Assembly: GCF_037038585.1 (NCBI RefSeq) | Contig: NC_092520.1 | Location: 58,928,501-58,992,500 of the forward strand | Reading direction: 5' to 3' | Source: Patagioenas fasciata | Taxonomy: Eukaryota > Chordata > Aves > Columbiformes > Columbidae | Length of the DNA: 64,000 nucleotides | Shown: positions 24,913-52,700 of the stretch, piece by piece | How the letters are laid out: each line of letters starts with the position of its first letter | Numbering within the stretch: the stretch's first letter is position 1 | Notes under the pieces: generated by a model | What the model was told of the DNA's origin: nothing | Database searches by the model: none | What the model saw: only the letters and a program-made list of their open reading frames with translations | Position numbers and translations under genes: made by a program

Positions 24913-25449
24913 ATTTGTTTTCTATTTTGTTGTTTGCTTTTCATTTGTCTTGGGAATGGTGACCTTATGTTTAGTGAAGGTTTTCAGGAAAGCAGGTAAA
25001 CAAAGGATCAGATTTGCAAACTCTGCTTAGCAAAGTAATTCTGGAGGTAGGATCTCTTTGCTCATAAGCCTGTGGAGCTTTCATGACTTAACCTCTGATA
25101 TTTAACTTCCCAAAGTGTACAGGCTGACAATTGAACAAAACCCACGAGTTTTGAAAGTCTAGATATTTTCCAGATGAACTATTTTCAGACTTCATTTTTG
25201 CAAGCTGAGGAGTCAGATCTTCTTAGAATACTTCAGTGGTGTTCTTTAGGGTACTTCAGGCTTAGATGAGTTGTGTAAATGGCTCCTGCTTTTCCTTAAT
25301 AATGATAGCTGCACTTAGGAACAGAGAGTTGGGTCTCTAATATCAGCCTGCTGCTGTTCTTTAATAGGTGTGTTGTGAGGGACCTGATTTTTACTGTCAC
25401 TTTGTTTGCTTTTGGTTTAGGGACTCACACTTCATTAAGTAGGTGGGAC

Positions 25450-26031
25450 TGATAAGAAGAACAAAACTTTTAGAAACCCCTAGGCATAAGCTAGCAAGAC
25501 TAGGCCTAATGTGGTGAGAATAGGCATAATGTTACAGAAACCTAACAGAGAAACAATAGCTCTATGGAGACTGGACATGAGGCAAAGTGGGATGTCCTCA
25601 GTTTGCAAGCTGGGAAGTGTAATGTTCCACTAAATGAAGAAAGACCTACATGGCTTTTGCTGAGTAGCAGCACAAAATGGCAATATGCATGCTCAAGAAA
25701 TCAGGTCAAGAAGCCAACACGGGGTGGGGGTACCAGGCTGTGAAGACACTGGGGACCACTAGAGACCCCTGATGAAGACCCTCGAATACCAAAGAAGGTC
25801 TTCCTGCAAAGGGTGGGGTTATGTAAATAACTTATGTTTAATGTATTAACTAAGCAGTAGAAACACGAATATGCAATAGGTGTATGTAATAAATACTAAG
25901 AAGAGTGAATCACACGCATGCTTGATTAGAGGAGTAATCTCCGAACGTCCGGTGCGCTGCAGTGAAAGTGCCTGCTTTTTAATGCTTTCAAAACAGCATT
26001 ATAGAGTCTTTTTGCTGACTTTTTGATATCA
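25450..26031 (+). mobile_element. Fossil solo LTR, family A copy 2
   Basis: Aligns end to end with 3661-4248: the same TG.TAAGA start, the shared motifs 'caaaatggc/caaaatgac' and 'taagcagtagaaaca', the same AATAAA and the same TATCA end. No matching target duplication is visible. It lies between BIVM and ERCC5 in the same orientation as copy 1. Confidence 0.72.
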
Positions 26032-26395
26032 GCCTCTCTAACAAATGAAAGATGTGTATCCTTGGGGACACGCTGCTGGCACTGGGCAGAGACTGCCGGC
26101 AGCTTTCCAGAGGGATTCCTGGGTGGGAGAAGCGGGTGCAGTGAGGTGCATGGGGGAGGTGCTGGGAGGGGAGTGGGAAGAAGGTTGGGCTGCAGGGTGT
26201 GTATCCTTGGCATCCTTCCAGCGAATCTTATGAGAACCGTGCAGCAGTGTTGCCAAAAAACCCAAAACCAACCAAACAAAAAAAAAGTGGGTTTTTTTTT
26301 TCTTTTTGTGACGCTGTGTTTGGCACCTCACCTCCGTGCAGGCGAGGGTTGGGGTGTATCAGAAGGGGGGTGGTTAGTAGGTCGAGACAGGTTCT
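26032..26395. other. Unassigned stretch between LTR and CR1
   Basis: Moderately GC-rich, with a short A/T tract at 26278-26306. No gene, and no repeat that I recognise. Confidence 0.5.
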
Positions 26396-26890
26396 CCTTC
26401 CCCTCTACTCTGCCATGGTGGGACACCATCTGGAATATTGTGTCCAGTTCTGGGCTCCCCAGTTCAAGAAGGACAGGGAACTGCTGGAGAGAGTCCAGTG
26501 TAGGGCAACAAAGATGATGAAGGGAGTGGAGCACATCCCATATGAGGAAAGGCTGAGGGAGCTGGGTCTCTAGCTTGGAGGAGACTGAGGGGTGATCTCA
26601 TTAATGTTTACAAATATATAAAGGGTGAGTGTCAAGAGGATGGAGCCAGGCTCTTGTCGGTGACAACCAATTATAAGACAAAGGGTAATGGGTTCAAACT
26701 GGAACACAAGGGTGATGGAGCACTGGAACAGGCTGCCAAGGGAGGTTGTGAAGTCTCCTCTGGAGACATTCAAAACCCGCCTGGACACATTCCTGTGTAA
26801 CCTCATCTAGAGGTGTTCCTGCTCTGGCAGGGGGATTGGACTCGATGATCTTTCGAGGTCCCTTCCAATTCCTCACATTCTGTGATTCTG
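26396..26890 (+). mobile_element. CR1 LINE 3' tail adjoining the ERCC5 promoter
   Basis: Recognised by 'catctggaatattgtgtcca', 'gctgagggagctgggtctct' and the terminal CACATTCTGTGATTCTG ending at 26890, directly at the edge of the ERCC5 CpG island. A different CR1 subfamily from the copy at 4325. Confidence 0.93.
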
Positions 26891-27114
26891 AGGACCTGGC
26901 GGGCAGCCGCTGGTCTCCTCACTGTGGCCCCTCCGCCTGGGGTGTCCCACAGGCAGCCACGGGGGTCCCGCGGGGAGGGCAGCTGGAGCCTGGGCGGGGG
27001 TGGCTCCGGGCCCGTCAAAGCTCCTCGCCTGCTCGGCAGCGCGCCTGCCATGACAGCCCCGGCTCCGCCCCGCGAACTGCGCTTCCCGGCGGGCAGCGGG
27101 GCAGCGTTGGGAAA

Positions 27115-27124
27115 GCGCATGCGC
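27115..27124 (+). promoter_or_regulatory. Perfect NRF1 palindrome
   Basis: GCGCATGCGC, the full NRF1 consensus, in the ERCC5 CpG island. NRF1 sites typically drive housekeeping and bidirectional promoters. Confidence 0.7.
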
Positions 27125-27131
27125 ACACAGC

Positions 27132-27139
27132 GCGGGAAA
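27132..27139 (-). promoter_or_regulatory. E2F-type site
   Basis: GCGGGAAA on plus (TTTCCCGC on minus) fits the E2F consensus, 7 bp after the NRF1 palindrome. It suggests cell-cycle or DNA-repair type control; inference only. Confidence 0.5.
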
Positions 27140-27574
27140 GGGCCGGTGAGTCTGCGCGGCCTCCCCAGCCCTCTCCTCATCCCTCTCCTCATCCCCTTCC
27201 GGACGGGCCCCTGATGCCGCTGCCGCTGTGCGGAGCGCCTCAGCGTGTCCCCGGGGCGGGGGGCGGTTGTCCAGGGACCATGGCGGTACCTGCAGAGGGA
27301 GAAGCCGAGGCTCCTCTGAAGCTGTCGGCCGGTCAGCAGCTGTAACGCTGCGCTTGACGGGATTTTTAAAAGGTTTTTCAGGTACCGGAAGGTGAGGGGA
27401 TCGTCCGGAGCCGGCCCGAGTGGCTGCCGGGGCGTCCTCACCAGCCCAGCTCGCCTCGGTATTCCTGTTAGCAGTGGTACTGCGTTCTCGTTAATAAAGT
27501 TATCTAATCATTGGGATATTCCTTCTTTTCTTCCTCATCGACCACTCTTCTCTCAGAGTGGCTGAAAAAGGACA

Positions 27575-43036
<15,462 letters not shown>

Positions 43037-43120
43037 AGAAAAAAAGTCTTAAAAAAGAGAGACTCTGTGTTTTTATGACTTAAGCTTTGTAAATATTCTG
43101 ATGAATTTTGGATTAAAAAT

Positions 43121-43126
43121 AATAAA
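43121..43126 (+). terminator. ERCC5: ERCC5 poly(A) signal candidate
   Basis: AATAAA 85 nt after the stop codon, followed by T/GT-rich sequence (TTTGTCATGCATTTTGTG). Confidence 0.7.
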
Positions 43127-43159
43127 TTATCCCTATTTGTCATGCATTTTGTGTCCAGA

Positions 43160-46100
43160 ACTTAAATAGGAGGGATTTTAAACAATAAAAAAATATATAT
43201 ATATATTAGCACATTTACTCATGAAGACCTAGATTAGACTTTAAAGTTTTCTGTTTTAAGATTTTAAAATTGAGCCCAAATGTCATGTCTATTCATTTGC
43301 ATTCTAACTGAGGCAAGAAAGCTGTTAAGATGATGTGCAAGCTGTTGCTCCCTTAACTTCAAACTTACATGAAATTTTGAAAACTACCTGGATTATTTCT
43401 AGGTACTGAGAGAAGGAAAATCAGTTGAATTAGTGTTGTTTTCCTTATTCACTGTTCCTGTCTCACAAGTTTTGTGCTTAAAGTAATGTTTCTTATTGAA
43501 GGGTTCATGAGACAATGTAAACCCTTGTAAATTCTCATGGAAAATCACACAGTACAGTAAGACCTTATAGAATCTGAGGTGCAGTAATTGTTTATGTTTC
43601 AAATGTAGATGTCATGTTTCTAGACGTGGAGGTACATGACCGTGTCCAAAGACAGAATTTGTCTGCAAAAGTGATTTTCAGAGGCAGCACTTAACACTGG
43701 ATTAATTTGTGAGAGAAACACTGTGTTAAGCTCAGAATTCCCCCCCACCTCACTTGTCTCTCTGAACAGTTGTAGAATTTCCTTACAGCTCCTGTAGACT
43801 GAGATGGAAAAGCACTGAATGCTTGCAGTTGTACTTGTGCTCTTACATTACCTTTTAGACCTCCTTGCTCCTTCTGTCTTCTCATTTAATATTTCTACTT
43901 CATATCTTTTTGTTACATTGTGTGAAAGTCTGAATCTGTACAATTTAGTTTTATATGAAACATTAGCCTCCCCTAAAAGGACTGAGGTGAACTGGGTAGA
44001 ATTTGGCCCTTATAGCTGCAGAGAGTCTAATACTTCATGCACAGTGTTTACTGGGATATGACTTTTATGAAAGATTATGGTATTTTAAGCAAATTCTCAG
44101 CCTGGACAGTCAGTTTACAGCAGTACTTTCTAAATCAGTTATTAGTATTACTGAATTTTGCTTTAAAAGTGTAGCTTGGGTCTTGATGATGTGTTTGATA
44201 GTTTCTAAATGTAGTAGAGATCCTATTAATTTATTCTGCCAAGAATGGTAAAGCACACAGACCTTTAGTTCTCTGTAGGGCTTATTTAATATTCTTGTTC
44301 AATTGCCACCTACAAACCCCTGTTGAGGTTGGAGTCTAATTTTACTAAAAATTGTGTAACGTAAGAGACAGTTCCTGTGTCGAATTGATTATGGTCTGAA
44401 TAAGAGGCGTCTTAAAGATATACCTGTGTTTGTTCCTGTGGCAGTAAGTGGTTGTGATCTGTTGAGCAAATGCACATCTCGTATGTGCAAAAGAGGAGTG
44501 GTACATGTGTAATTATGCATGTTGACAGCTGACTCTTCAATATTTGGCTGTAAAGTGGGCTAGGATTTGGCGGGGGGGGCGTGTTCCTTCTTGCAGTTCT
44601 GCATTTCATTGTGCATTTATATGTTCCTGTCACACCTGCGCCCCTGCCCCTTTGCAAATTGGAAGACCCCTTTCACTCTGAACAAGGGCTATTTGCTCTT
44701 TGTTTACTTTTTAGTAACAGTGAGTGGTTACTAATCCAGTGCCACCATCTAATTTTTGTTAAGAAATCCCCCAAACTTGGTCACTTCGTAGGTTGGCGCT
44801 CCCTTGCGTGGGTGCCCGTGGCTGTTACAAAATCCACCGCCTGACGTCAGGGCGGGGGGTGCGGTGCCCGCTTTGTGCCGGTGCTGCAGCTGTCGGGATT
44901 TATTAGCGCTGCTGGTGTGGGGATGTTGGCTTCAGAGCAGGCGTCTGCCTGTGAGGGAAACCACCGGGCGAATAAGGACTTTTCTCTTCGCCTGCCGTCT
45001 TTGGAAAGCTGCAGCACATTCAGGTAATGTCAGTGAAACATAGATGCCAATGGTATTTCACTTCTCTCTTGTCTTTTACTCAAAATTACTTTGTATTATT
45101 TACTTTAAGCAGCATAACTCAGCATCTGAGCTTTTTCTGCACTCTTTAGTTGCTTGCAGTACTCCTGAATTAGTGTGCTAAAGTCAGACAGGTTGTTGTG
45201 TGGTTCAGTGTACCTCAAGGCTATTTTTAGAAGGAAAAAAATGAGGGAGACCATAGAATACTAAGTTTTTCCCTTTTAGGGTGATTTTATAGTGCAACGT
45301 TGCTTGTCCTTCAGAATGCAAAGGGACTGATTATTAACCCATTCTTTTTATCTTCTAATGGGAAGAAAAATTGTCTGTTTTATAGTTCTGAGGTAGATGA
45401 CAAGCTGATGGATGTGTATAACAATTACTGCTTAATGTCCCAGTATTTTCTAATGCTACTTATTATTCTGAAGATCCATACAAAGACTTTGAATCCCACT
45501 GAATCTCTCTTCTGTTCCCCATCTGAAGGTATTGCTATTGCTAAGCTTACGGATAGGCATAAACCTAAGAGTAATATTTTTGTTCTACAAGTTACAGTGA
45601 TATGTAGAAGCCCCCTAAGTTATTTTCCACCTTCCAGTAGGTTAATGACTGCTGGCACTGTGGTGATGAGGTTAAATATCACACCCACGTGCCTTTTGTA
45701 AGGGGAACTCAGGAGTTCAGGGTGCATCTTGTCTCAACAAGACAGGGTTTTTTTGCACTGTCCTCTTTCACCTGAAGCCTTGAGAGGAAAACCTGCCCAA
45801 GGCTTTGCACTTTGAGGAAGTTTTCTTGATATTCAGCAGTTTTACTTTGATTTTTTTTTTTTTTAATAGATACTTCTTTATCCATTGCCTTATTAACTTG
45901 CATCCCTTTGGGGTTTTTAGCCCTCAGTAGATTAACTGTTTGCTGCCTATAACCACTCCTGCAAAAATTAGTCAAATTTCCATCAAACAGCGCAAATGTT
46001 TTAAAAATTATCAAAACTCTGTATTTTTCTAATTGTAAAATATCAAGAGTTAGAAACTATTGGTTGTCTGTCTGCTTTTCTGCAGATAGTTGGAAATTGT

Positions 46101-46664
46101 GTTGTCCTCTGTCATACTTTTCCTATTACTTTTTTCTCCAAAGTCTCCATGTTCTGTGCCTGATTATAGAGGTGCATACACATTCTGTTCTGCATGATTT
46201 CTATAGATCCTGCTTCCTACTTATTCTCATGTACAACTTTTACTAATAGATAATTTCCTTCCCTTCCAAGCAAATCAAGATTAAATCCTTTTTGTGCAAT
46301 TTTTCTTCTTTCTGACATTTGTTACTACCTTTCCCTTCAATTGTCAGTAAGCCTACTGACCCTGATTTGAATTGGTTCTAATTTTAATATTTCATAAAAT
46401 AGATTTAAATATTTATCAGAGCCACTTTTTTCTTTTTTTAAAAATCTACTTGCTTTTTCACCTCTTTGAGAGTAGAACAGTCAAATTGTTTCTTTTATGC
46501 TTTGAGTATTGACGTTTATATCTACATGTCTTTATTACCAATAGAAGTAAGTTACAGCATAATACATGTAAAAGTAATTACAATCTTTTTGTGAAGGAAA
46601 AAGAAACAAAATCATTTTATTCAGACAGGTTTGTATTTCTCTCTCCGAGGTTTTGTGACACAGT
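43160..46664. other. ERCC5-METTL21E intergenic region
   Basis: No coding homology is seen. AT-rich except for a GC-rich patch around 44820-45010 carrying a CRE and an E-box. That patch may be the METTL21E promoter, with a donor CACATTCAG|GTAATG at 45025. Confidence 0.5.
44842..44849. promoter_or_regulatory. Consensus cAMP-response element
   Basis: TGACGTCA palindrome in a local GC-rich island, with an E-box CAGCTG at 44887-44892. This is 1.8 kb upstream of the predicted METTL21E first exon. Confidence 0.45.
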
Positions 46665-46734
46665 ATGGATTTGACATCATCACAACATAATCATCTACAA
46701 AATGAACTGATAAGAAAATTGGAAAGACCAGAAG
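46665..46734 (+). CDS. METTL21E: Predicted METTL21E coding exon 1
   Basis: 23 codons plus one base ([10 protein letters not shown]...KLERPE|G), donor GTAAAA. It is supported by phase, length and a CAGT before the ATG, not by conserved sequence. It is 10.7 kb upstream of exon 2. Confidence 0.5.
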
Positions 46735-49700
46735 GTAAAATATTTCTTACTTCACTATATTTTCTTGTTGCACTTGGAAGTACTGTTAAGTATAAGGAAC
46801 AAAGTGTCTTTCTGACAATGAGCAATCTTCTCATTAATTTTTCTGAAGAATTTTGTTTATGACCTTTGTACAGAAAATGCAACAGATAGCGCTGCTATGG
46901 TATTCTAGCCATGCAGTCAGTGTATGCTGTGCCAGCAGACTCTGGTCCCGGCAGTTTCCTACCAGTACCTGGCATCTTGCCTGTGACTGGTTCCAGGGAA
47001 TGAAGCTGTGACTATGATCAAGCTATTCAGGAGATGTCTGTTTTCAGGAAATCAGTTAGGGAGAACTGGTTATTACAAAATTGACTTCTGTCTAGAGAGC
47101 CTCAAACCTAATTTTCAAATAACTTCAGGGGCTGCTGGAAGCTTTTTCTTTTAAGCAAGTTTATGGCTGTGTATCTTTCTAGTTCATAGAATCATAGAAT
47201 AGTTTGGGTTGGAAGGGCCCTGTGACGGTCACCTAGTGACCGGGAAATTTTCTTTAAAGCAATTCCCTTTCCTGTTGTGTAATTCTCACTTGAACAAAGA
47301 GCTCAAGTTGATCCTACGCAATGAAACATGATTGTTGAGCAAAGAAATATCTAGAAATATAAATATTAAACATAGAACTACTAAAGACTGAAACGTTGAT
47401 GACTGCCATTATGTAATCTGTAGTACATGAGGACCAAGGTGAAGTTGCACAGGCATTTTAATGTTTCTGCAGACTTGGCTTTCTAACATTGATACTGTCT
47501 ACGTGCAGGATTCAGGGTAAGGAGGATTAAGTCTGCACATAATTTCTTTGGCTTTTGGATTATGAAAATAAATTGAGTTCTGGGACATTATTTTGATGTA
47601 TGCAAAATTAGCTGGTAGAGAAGAATCTTAAGATCAAATGCAGGAATATTTCACTTAGCTGACAAAGTAGCTGTTTTGGTAGCAATAGCAGGTGGTTCTC
47701 TTCCATGTCTGGAAACACTAGTTTAAGAGGATGAGGGGGGCATTAATGGGAAACGGCATAACTTCACAGTTTAATCTGACACCAGGCTTTGGCATATTAA
47801 ATTCCGCAACAAGTTCTGGAGGTGAAGAGTGCTGAACCTGCTGCATGGAGACTTACCTGCTCGATCACTCTGAGCTTGTGCCTTCCTTGTTCTCATCCTT
47901 TTCCTCTATCGCCTTCCCCATTCCCATTTCATTAACTTCACCTACTTGGTCTCTTTTTCTCAGGGTTCTTATTATAGTTCAGTTTCTCTGCAAGTTCCAG
48001 TCTGAGCTCTTTATATTTGGTGCCTTTCCCCTTTCCTTCTTAATTGGCTTGTCACTAGTTGTCCAGGTTAAAACTCCTTATTCTTGTTCATAATTCCCAT
48101 TACTACTGTCTTTCAGCTTACAGGTAGGTCCTTATCTGGTCTGATCATTCCTTTGGTGTCTTTATCCAATCAGTTCTCCATCCCACGTGCATTGTTAGAT
48201 GTCTCTTTCCTTTCATGATTTCTCTTCATCGTTAGCTTTAACTCTCTTCGGCTAAATTTTCTGAGATCAAATTCTGCCACTCCCGTCTTCATTTCTTGGG
48301 ATACTAATTACTTTACCACAGTTATACTATTTAAATTTACCCCAGAATAATTTTATCTCTGAGACAAAAGGAGGAGAACAAGTTTGCAAGGCATACTTGT
48401 CCTTGAGACTCCATCGTCTCACTTCACTTGGCCAGGGCTCAGGTTTTAATCCATAAATATCTGAGAAAATGCTGACCTGGTAACCTTCACATAACTCCCG
48501 ACATTTTAGAAGGGACACACTCCTTCTGCTCACCCTGCCTGACAGATGTCCTAATTGGTGGCAATTCCTGCCATCATTTCAAGTGTCTGAGTGAAGTCCA
48601 GAAAGGTGCCCTAAATGGGACACAGTTGGAATGGAGGCAAGTGAGAAGCAGCCTAATCCTGTAACTTAGAAGTTCAGATATTCAGCTGGGAAGAGCGAGT
48701 GACTTAGTGTCTCATTCTGATTTTCTGGGTTACTTCTAGAGACACTTATCTTTTTCACTCCTTTCCTCACTGACATTTTTCCATTAACTTCAAAGACTTT
48801 TCTATAAAAAAAGTGAAAAAAAGTCCTGGGACCAGAGTGTGGAGCCCATGCCTGCCCCTTCAGACCTGAGTACCCAATTCAGAGGTGGGCTTTTCCTTGC
48901 TTGTCCTTTTAGGATGATTCTTTCAGCCCTGGTTTCCTGATGTCCCACCTCTGGTAGTGATGGATGGAAGCAGTTGGTTTTGTAGGGCACCTCGAACTTG
49001 CCCTTCAGGTGAGTTGTGAATTTCAACCCTTCTGAGGAAGATCCAGCACCCAGTTCCTCTATTTTCTGAGCACGTAAATTGCTGAACCGTTCTTTATATA
49101 GTGGACTTTGATATTAATGGTGTTGGTTAAAAAATGAGCCTATTTTACTCTATATAAATGACACTTTTGCTATATCCTCCCACCATCTGCATTCTCTTAT
49201 TTCATCTTCCTCTTTTCTTTTATTTTTTAAAATTTTCTTAGCTTTGAATTATGCTTCTATCTTAAAAACAAAACCAAACCAAACAAACAAAAAACCGCAA
49301 ACCAACCAACCAAAAACCCCTCAAACAACAAAAACCAACCAAACAACTTCTTCCGTTAACTCTTCTCTCAAAACTATTAAACTCCACCCCTGCCCCCAAC
49401 TCATGAAGTCGCACCATTAGTTACCTCTATGTCCTTTTCTTCACTGCAGGTTTGACCTGAAATATCAGAACTCAAATTCTACTCCTTTTAGGCAACAAGT
49501 TGCATTCAAACAACAAAAAAAAAGACTAAGAGAGGTGGCATGGAATAGGACTTGAGTATAATCCAGTTAAGGAGTGACTAGAGCTAAACTTCGCCTTCAT
49601 AGAAAATCAGAATAGTCTAAAAATACCTCTTCTATGCATTTACATCTTGGCTATCTTATAGTAACTTATCTCTGAGCTCTTTTGCTTAAAAGTGGCAGAA

Positions 49701-52700
49701 TTCAAATACTACACTAAATCTCAGTTGTACAAATCTGAATTAACATGTATTTGTTCCTTTTCTGCCCTCCACAACAAGGAGACCTGCTTTTGCTGAAGAC
49801 ATTACTGAACTCAAATGAAAACTTGTGTATGGATACAGCAGAAGTTGGAGGCAACACTCAAACAATCAAAGCGTGTATTAAGTCTTTAGAGAAGCCTGTA
49901 ACATATTCTTCCCTCTCAGCCATGTGCCTCACTTTTCTGTTTTCACATCTTTTCACTTTGCAGTAGCTGCATTTCAACAAGAAATAAAATATTTCTCAAC
50001 TGCCACATGAGTAAGTTGGTATGTTTGCATGCATTGGTGGTGTTAGGTTGCTTTCAGGTCCTTTCCTCAAAGAAATATTTTAGAAATCCAGAATTATTGG
50101 TAGGGGAAAATTGGCAGGTGTTTTGTTGAGTCCCTTCTGTTATGCTGGCTGTGGTACTTGGCATGGTCTGGAATGTCATTACAGGGAAATAAGAGCTTTG
50201 AATGGCATAAAGCCCTCTTGACCGGGCAAGGTAAGAGATGTGAAAGATTAGACTAGTCAGTGGCTTACAGTGTCTAAATTACTCATCCAGATCCTTCCTA
50301 CCCATCAGGAAACTGGCTGTCAGTCTTTTCTAATGTATATTAGACCATCTAATTTAAGATCACAGCTTGCTTTTGTAGTCAAAGGGAAATTAGTTAAATT
50401 TAGAGGTGAAATAGCTGCTGAGCCTACACCTGAAGATGTTTTCAGTGCCAGCCAACCATGACGAAGTAACAAGGGAAGTACTTGACCCATTTGAATTCAG
50501 TATGTGTTCACGAGATAATCTGACTGTGGTAGTTCTATTTTCATCCTTCGAATGGTTTTGTATGACCTGTCACTTGGATGGGGCTGGGATATCAGTGGTG
50601 TGAATTTCAAATTGAAAATGCCCCTCTTAAGCCTGGTAAATACATACATAGACTGGATACTGTGAGCATACACCCCCCCTCCTGTTCTTGTCTCTGAGCT
50701 AATTGCATCTTGTCTCTTGGCGGAGAAGAGGCTGCCCTTGGGTGGCAGTTCTGTATTTCTCCATTTCAAAGTATAAGGTTTCAAGCATTATATAACCTTG
50801 ATGTCGTATCTCAGGTTAATCAATATAATATACCCCATCATTGCCATTGGTTCAGCAAGTTGAGCTTGTAATGAATGTACTGGAACACCTACAGTGAGTT
50901 ACATGATAGTTTCCCTTTTTGTAGGTAGGGATGAAGTAAGGAAAAATTAATAGTGTAGTTTAGATAAGTACTGGAACAGAGCTTTGCTTTATATTCTTAG
51001 AAAGGTGTAGGTTACATCTGACTTCTGGAAAGTCAAGGGCATGATTAGATTTCCCTCCTAACCCCGTCCTTTAAGGATCCTTAGACTGTAATGGAACAGA
51101 ATGAAATAGAAATAGGTGGAATGAAATAAAGATACTACAGTGATTCAACCTGGAATTTGGGGACTAGTCTGTGATTCAGGATTGTTTATGTTTCCATGGA
51201 GCTATCTGTAATGCTTGCAAGACCAGGGCTCTGATCCCGAGATGTCAGTAGCTCATAAAAAACTTGTGAGACTTCAGAGTCCCTTAGAAATGTGACCTAA
51301 TGTAGATTTGAGGTAAAGATCTTCTGAACCATTGAAAATACCCAGATTGATTCACAAGGCTACCTTTTGAGAATTTCCATCAGCGCAGTAATTAAACTCT
51401 TCTCCAGTCATCTCTTACAGGTACAGAGCTAGGTGCGGATCTATTCCACAGAATCACAGAGTGGCTGGGGTTGGAAGGGACCTCTCCTTGGAGGTCATCT
51501 AGTCCAACACACCTGCTAAAGCAGGTGCAACTAGAGCAGATCCCTTTCTGATCTTTCTATGGGTGTCTTCCTGACACTGAGATAAATACATAACTATAAT
51601 GTATATATGTGGAATCTACATTATATCTATTATGTATATGTTATATATATAAAATATGTCTTGAATTTTCACTTTGGGTGGTGACTCCATTTCCGTGCGT
51701 CCAAAGTGGGCATGTCTGAAGAGTACTGTTATGAATTCTTGGAACTTTTGTGCATTACTTAATCAGTAATGTCAGCACAGGTAGTCCTCCTGTGTTCATC
51801 AAACTCAGAGGAAATCACTGAGAAGTCTTAGAGGAACCATGTACATCTTCACAGCTGTTGATACATGTTGTTTAAAATATTTTTAAGTACAAGTCTAAAT
51901 GGTATATTTAAAATGTAAACTCTACAGGTGAGAGTATACTGCTCTGAAGAAGGGAGAATATGTTGCTGTAGGGTTGAACTTTGTCAGGTCAAGTTCATGC
52001 TGAAGGCTTGAATTTCATTCTTTTTGCCAGTTGGAGAAGATCCATCAAAGCAGGAGAGATGCAGAAGACAGCTGTGTCTTATTTCCTTGTCACCTTGAGC
52101 TGTGACACAATTTGACCTCAAGAGATTAAATAAGGTCAGGCCAGCACTCAAGACTAATCTGTACTTTTCCCTCTGTAGGTTATTTTGATGAATCATCATA
52201 TGAAACTATTATTTCAAAATCATTGCTGTCCTAATCCATTAGCACAGAGTACTTGGAGGATGTTTTGTTACTCTGTGTGAATGAGTCTTGAAATGGAGAT
52301 ATTGACTGTTAGTATATTCTTCACAGCTTTTATGTGGAAGGATTACTTTACATCATTTTTTAGCCACATTTTCATTCAGGTATCTAGACAGTGGAATCTA
52401 TTTCTTTTTTAATATTATTTTTATTCGGTACCCTTGTCTTTACTGCTTTCCCTGCATTTTAAGTGCTGTTTAACAGTGCCTGTCTCTGTTCCCTTTTTAT
52501 TCAGTGGAGAGTGCACTACTGTAGACAGTATCATTAGTTATGTAGTAAGAGATTTAATATATGCTATCAACTGATGGAAGATACGCAACTGAATTTTAAG
52601 GTTACTGTCTCCCAATGGAGCTGCATATTCCCAAGTATGCTTTTATGGGACAATTGGTATAAAGAGAACAGCTGATCATGTAGCACATTTCTAAACAGAG

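Larger units (their letters stand above)
26900..27470 (+). promoter_or_regulatory. ERCC5: ERCC5 CpG-island promoter
   Basis: GC- and CpG-rich stretch starting just after a CR1 tail and ending about 100 bp before the ERCC5 start codon. It contains NRF1 and E2F-type sites and a GC box (CCGCCCCGC). A strong donor (CCG|GTGAGT, 27146) and a second (AAG|GTGAGG, 27391) precede the acceptor TTCTCTCAG ending at 27556, so a non-coding first exon spliced to 27557 is likely. Confidence 0.75.

Noticed and set aside
49745-49966. 73-codon frame as an alternative METTL21E first exon
   Set aside because: No donor in the required phase near its start, and no similarity to METTL21 N-termini.
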